A stretch of 25,085 nt of DNA from positions 1 through 25,085 of the forward strand of contig QMOF01000004.1 of NCBI GenBank assembly GCA_003650185.1. Direction: 5' to 3'. Origin of the DNA: Chloroflexota bacterium. GTDB lineage: Bacteria > Chloroflexota > Dehalococcoidia > UBA2247 > RBG-13-53-26. The notes under the pieces are model-generated. The model did not search any database and had not been told where the DNA came from. It was given only the letters and a program-made list of their open reading frames with translations. The translations under genes and the position numbers were made by a program. Below are positions 23,374 through 25,085 of this stretch, piece by piece (the stretch's first letter is position 1; each line of letters starts with the position of its first letter).

Positions 23374-24153
23374 TCAATACTTCGACGGGTTATTGTGGTC
23401 GCCTTCCGTAACCTGGAACCTGGCATAGCTGAAGTCCCCGCCGGGCAGGTTCCAGACAACCTCCACCTCTGTTGGGACTTTCACCCCGTTCCAATCGCGA
23501 TACTGACGGTAGTATCCCGTCCAGCCCGTCCTTACGGGTCTCCCGTCCACGTCCCTGAACCTGTCCTGGGTGCTGAGTTGCGTTATCTGGCCCTGCGCAT
23601 TGAAGCGGAATACCGCGGAGCAGCCAATCCCTTCGTAGCTGGCCACGACCTTCGCAGAGCTATCGTCTACCGGTTCCCAGCCCAGGTACCGGCTGCCTAT
23701 CAGGGCAGTGGGAAACCACGGTGCCTCGGCGACCCAACGGACAAGCGACGACTGGTCCATCTCTTCGCCTTTGCTGTCTGCGACGGTGACAAGCGAGAAC
23801 AGCTTGATGAGCATGTTGCCTTTTCCCTGGTAGTACCGGTCCCGGCCGGTAATCCAGATAACGGGGAAAGGCTTTACACGGCCACGCCAGATGAAGCCGG
23901 GGGGATCGGTGGTGAAATACTCTTCGCCGACGATCGGCAACCATTTCTTGCCCTCGCCCATCCTGAAAGACCCGCCGTGTTTGAGCCTGGCAAAGGCGAT
24001 GTATCTCTGCCCTTCTTTGAGGCAGTATTGCAGGTACCTCTGGACTGGCGCCGGAAGACCCTTGACCTGATCGCGACTGAATACCTTGTCGGAAAGCCCC
24101 GTCGAGCTGGAGAATAGCGCCCTGACCTCGTCAGACAGTCTTCTGCCGAACAT
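23374..24153 (-). CDS. DUF6544-type protein, unknown function
   Basis: This 259-residue protein appears soluble. The segment LPAPVQRYLQYCL (33-45) and the later pattern of aromatic and glycine residues (GSFRMGEGKKWLPI, DPPGFIWRGRV, RYYQGKGNMLIKL, VRWVAEAPWFPTAL, YRDWNGVKVPTEVEVVWNLP) match, from memory, the DUF6544 (formerly DUF6920) family. No catalytic role is established for this family. No signal peptide or membrane segment is visible. ATG 24153 has AGGAGGT six bases upstream, an excellent site. It is a single gene convergent with the truB operon. A possible -10 (TATGAT on the minus strand, near 24267) has no clear -35. Confidence 0.75.
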   Translation of the reverse strand: MFGRRLSDEVRALFSSSTGLSDKVFSRDQVKGLPAPVQRYLQYCLKEGQRYIAFARLKHGGSFRMGEGKKWLPIVGEEYFTTDPPGFIWRGRVKPFPVIWITGRDRYYQGKGNMLIKLFSLVTVADSKGEEMDQSSLVRWVAEAPWFPTALIGSRYLGWEPVDDSSAKVVASYEGIGCSAVFRFNAQGQITQLSTQDRFRDVDGRPVRTGWTGYYRQYRDWNGVKVPTEVEVVWNLPGGDFSYARFQVTEGDHNNPSKY

Positions 24154-24650
24154 GCTGACCTCCTCTCTCGCGGCTACCGCCGCCCTGTGCGCTTCGGCGC
24201 CCCCGGCACGCGGTCGGTGCTGTCCCTCTCCACCCCACTCGAGAGTCCCCTATCCTGCTCCAATCATACCCCGGCAACGGTTAAGTCCCGGTTGCAGCAG
24301 GTCAAGCCACAGCTACAAAGGGGAGGACAGCCCGACAGGGTAGAAGGCGACGCAATGGCTTGGGCGTCCTGGTGGTGTGGTGGGGAGGGGTAGGGAAGTG
24401 CCACATCCAACGCTCGAAGTCGTCCTCGACCTCGCTGTACTGGGTTGCCCATCGTCAGAATGGAGATGACCCCGACCACAGCCTGTAGCACGGCAAGCCT
24501 CTGGACTTGCGGTGCCAGCCGCCGAGCATCGTTGGCGCCCCTTGTTGGTGGGGGCAGGTCCCCGACCTGGACCCTACCGGCGCTTCCTGGGAGGCCGGCA
24601 CCCGGCCGGAGGTCTGCGCCCCGTGCCCGCGTTACTCGCTCTGCTGCCCA
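24154..24650. other. Intergenic stretch without recognisable gene
   Basis: About 500 bp lie between the DUF6544 gene and the end of the dehydrogenase gene. Short frames on both strands have atypical composition and no ribosome binding sites. One small inverted repeat, CAGGTC-CCC-GACCTG (24555-24569), resembles the hairpin core at 10695-10713. Nothing else is recognisable. Confidence 0.5.
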
Positions 24651-25085
24651 CTACTCCTTCCCGTACCACCGTCCCATTGTCCGGCCCACCACGGCGATGG
24701 CCGTGCGGCGCGGCAGCAGCCTGGTGGTGAGCAGCATGCTCCACCGGTTGCGGCGACCGGCTACCCGGCTTGGCCCCTTACCCAGGGCCGCCAGCGCCTC
24801 AGCCACGGTGGGCTGCGGGTGCATCACCGGCGCTATCTTCGACCGCTCCAGTTTCGGTTTCGACATGACGAAGCCAGTTGTCCTGGTTGCCCCCGGCATG
24901 AAGCCGAGCACGTCCACGCCGTGCGGACGCAGCTCGTACCACAGGCTCTCCGCCAGGATGAGGTTGTACGCCTTGGTGGCAGCGTAGTTGGCTACGTAGG
25001 GCGCCCCGGTGAGGGCCGATGCCGACGACATCAGGATGATCCCCCCACGCCGCCGCGCCACCATCCTGGGCGCGAACTCCTGTAC
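24651..25085 (-). CDS. Short-chain dehydrogenase/reductase, 5'-truncated by window edge
   Basis: Only the last 144 residues are visible; the reading frame runs unbroken to the right edge, so the NAD(P)-binding N-terminus lies outside. The SDR catalytic set is present: the serine in ILMSSASALTG (S21 of the visible part) and YAATK (Y34 and K38), followed by the ESLWYELRPHGVDVLGFMPGATRT segment with its PG motif. The arrangement fits a classical SDR of the DltE-like type. Substrate is unknown. The C-terminal 40 residues are basic (GRRNRWSMLLTTRLLPRR) and could be amphipathic. A start at 25064 would remove the cofactor site and is not the true start. Confidence 0.9.
   Translation of the reverse strand, partial: VQEFAPRMVARRRGGIILMSSASALTGAPYVANYAATKAYNLILAESLWYELRPHGVDVLGFMPGATRTTGFVMSKPKLERSKIAPVMHPQPTVAEALAALGKGPSRVAGRRNRWSMLLTTRLLPRRTAIAVVGRTMGRWYGKE

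Noticed and set aside
24555..24569. CAGGTC-CCC-GACCTG as a further copy of the 10695 hairpin
   Set aside because: Only the 6-bp core matches; short GC-rich palindromes of this kind are expected by chance, so it is not called a repeat family member.

Overview
The window is GC-rich, gene-dense bacterial chromosome. The gene content fits an anaerobic member of the Chloroflexota, most likely a Dehalococcoidia-type lineage. The grounds are a MetF-MetV pair of the methyl branch of the Wood-Ljungdahl pathway, a GltD-like flavoprotein fused to ferredoxin and MvhD domains, a two-gene SufC/SufB iron-sulfur assembly pair, an acyl-CoA thiolase/crotonase/hydroxyacyl-CoA dehydrogenase set, and the style of NusA and IF-2. 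The lineage is inferred from family resemblance and was not computed.

Left part (457-7518, all minus strand). A PAS-GAF histidine kinase and a NarL-type response regulator overlap. They are followed by a 708-residue electron-transfer flavoprotein, metV, metF, and a protein made of two receiver domains with no output domain. The cluster joins one-carbon redox chemistry to phosphorelay proteins. The kinase PAS domain carries four closely spaced cysteines that could sense redox state or iron-sulfur status.

Middle-left (7745-10419, minus strand). A Yip1-like membrane protein lies downstream of overlapping sufC and sufB, which resemble the ancestral two-gene SUF-like minimal system.

Intergenic island (10420-11960). 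About 1.5 kb is mostly non-coding and unusually rich in hairpins. It has two tandem copies of a roughly 112-bp structured element, flanked by near-identical 20-bp inverted-repeat sequences, plus a further hairpin built around CGCTTCGCT. Near its right end is a small 58-residue four-cysteine protein gene (11591-11767).

Middle-right (11961-15964). A thiolase on the plus strand converges on an enoyl-CoA hydratase/3-hydroxyacyl-CoA dehydrogenase operon on the minus strand, with a strong hairpin terminator between them. Together they can carry out the central steps of short-chain acyl-CoA oxidation or synthesis. Next is a Xer-like tyrosine recombinase that lost its C-terminus and most catalytic residues.

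Right part (16030-23233, plus strand). uvrC is followed by a compact transcription-translation operon nusA-ylxR-infB-rbfA-truB with overlapping genes. It has a recognisable promoter and a terminator-like leader hairpin just before nusA that may be a NusA autoregulatory attenuator. rimP is not in its usual place. The window ends with a DUF6544-type protein and the C-terminal part of a short-chain dehydrogenase running off the right edge, both on the minus strand.

No tRNA, rRNA, CRISPR array, complete insertion sequence or phage module was found.
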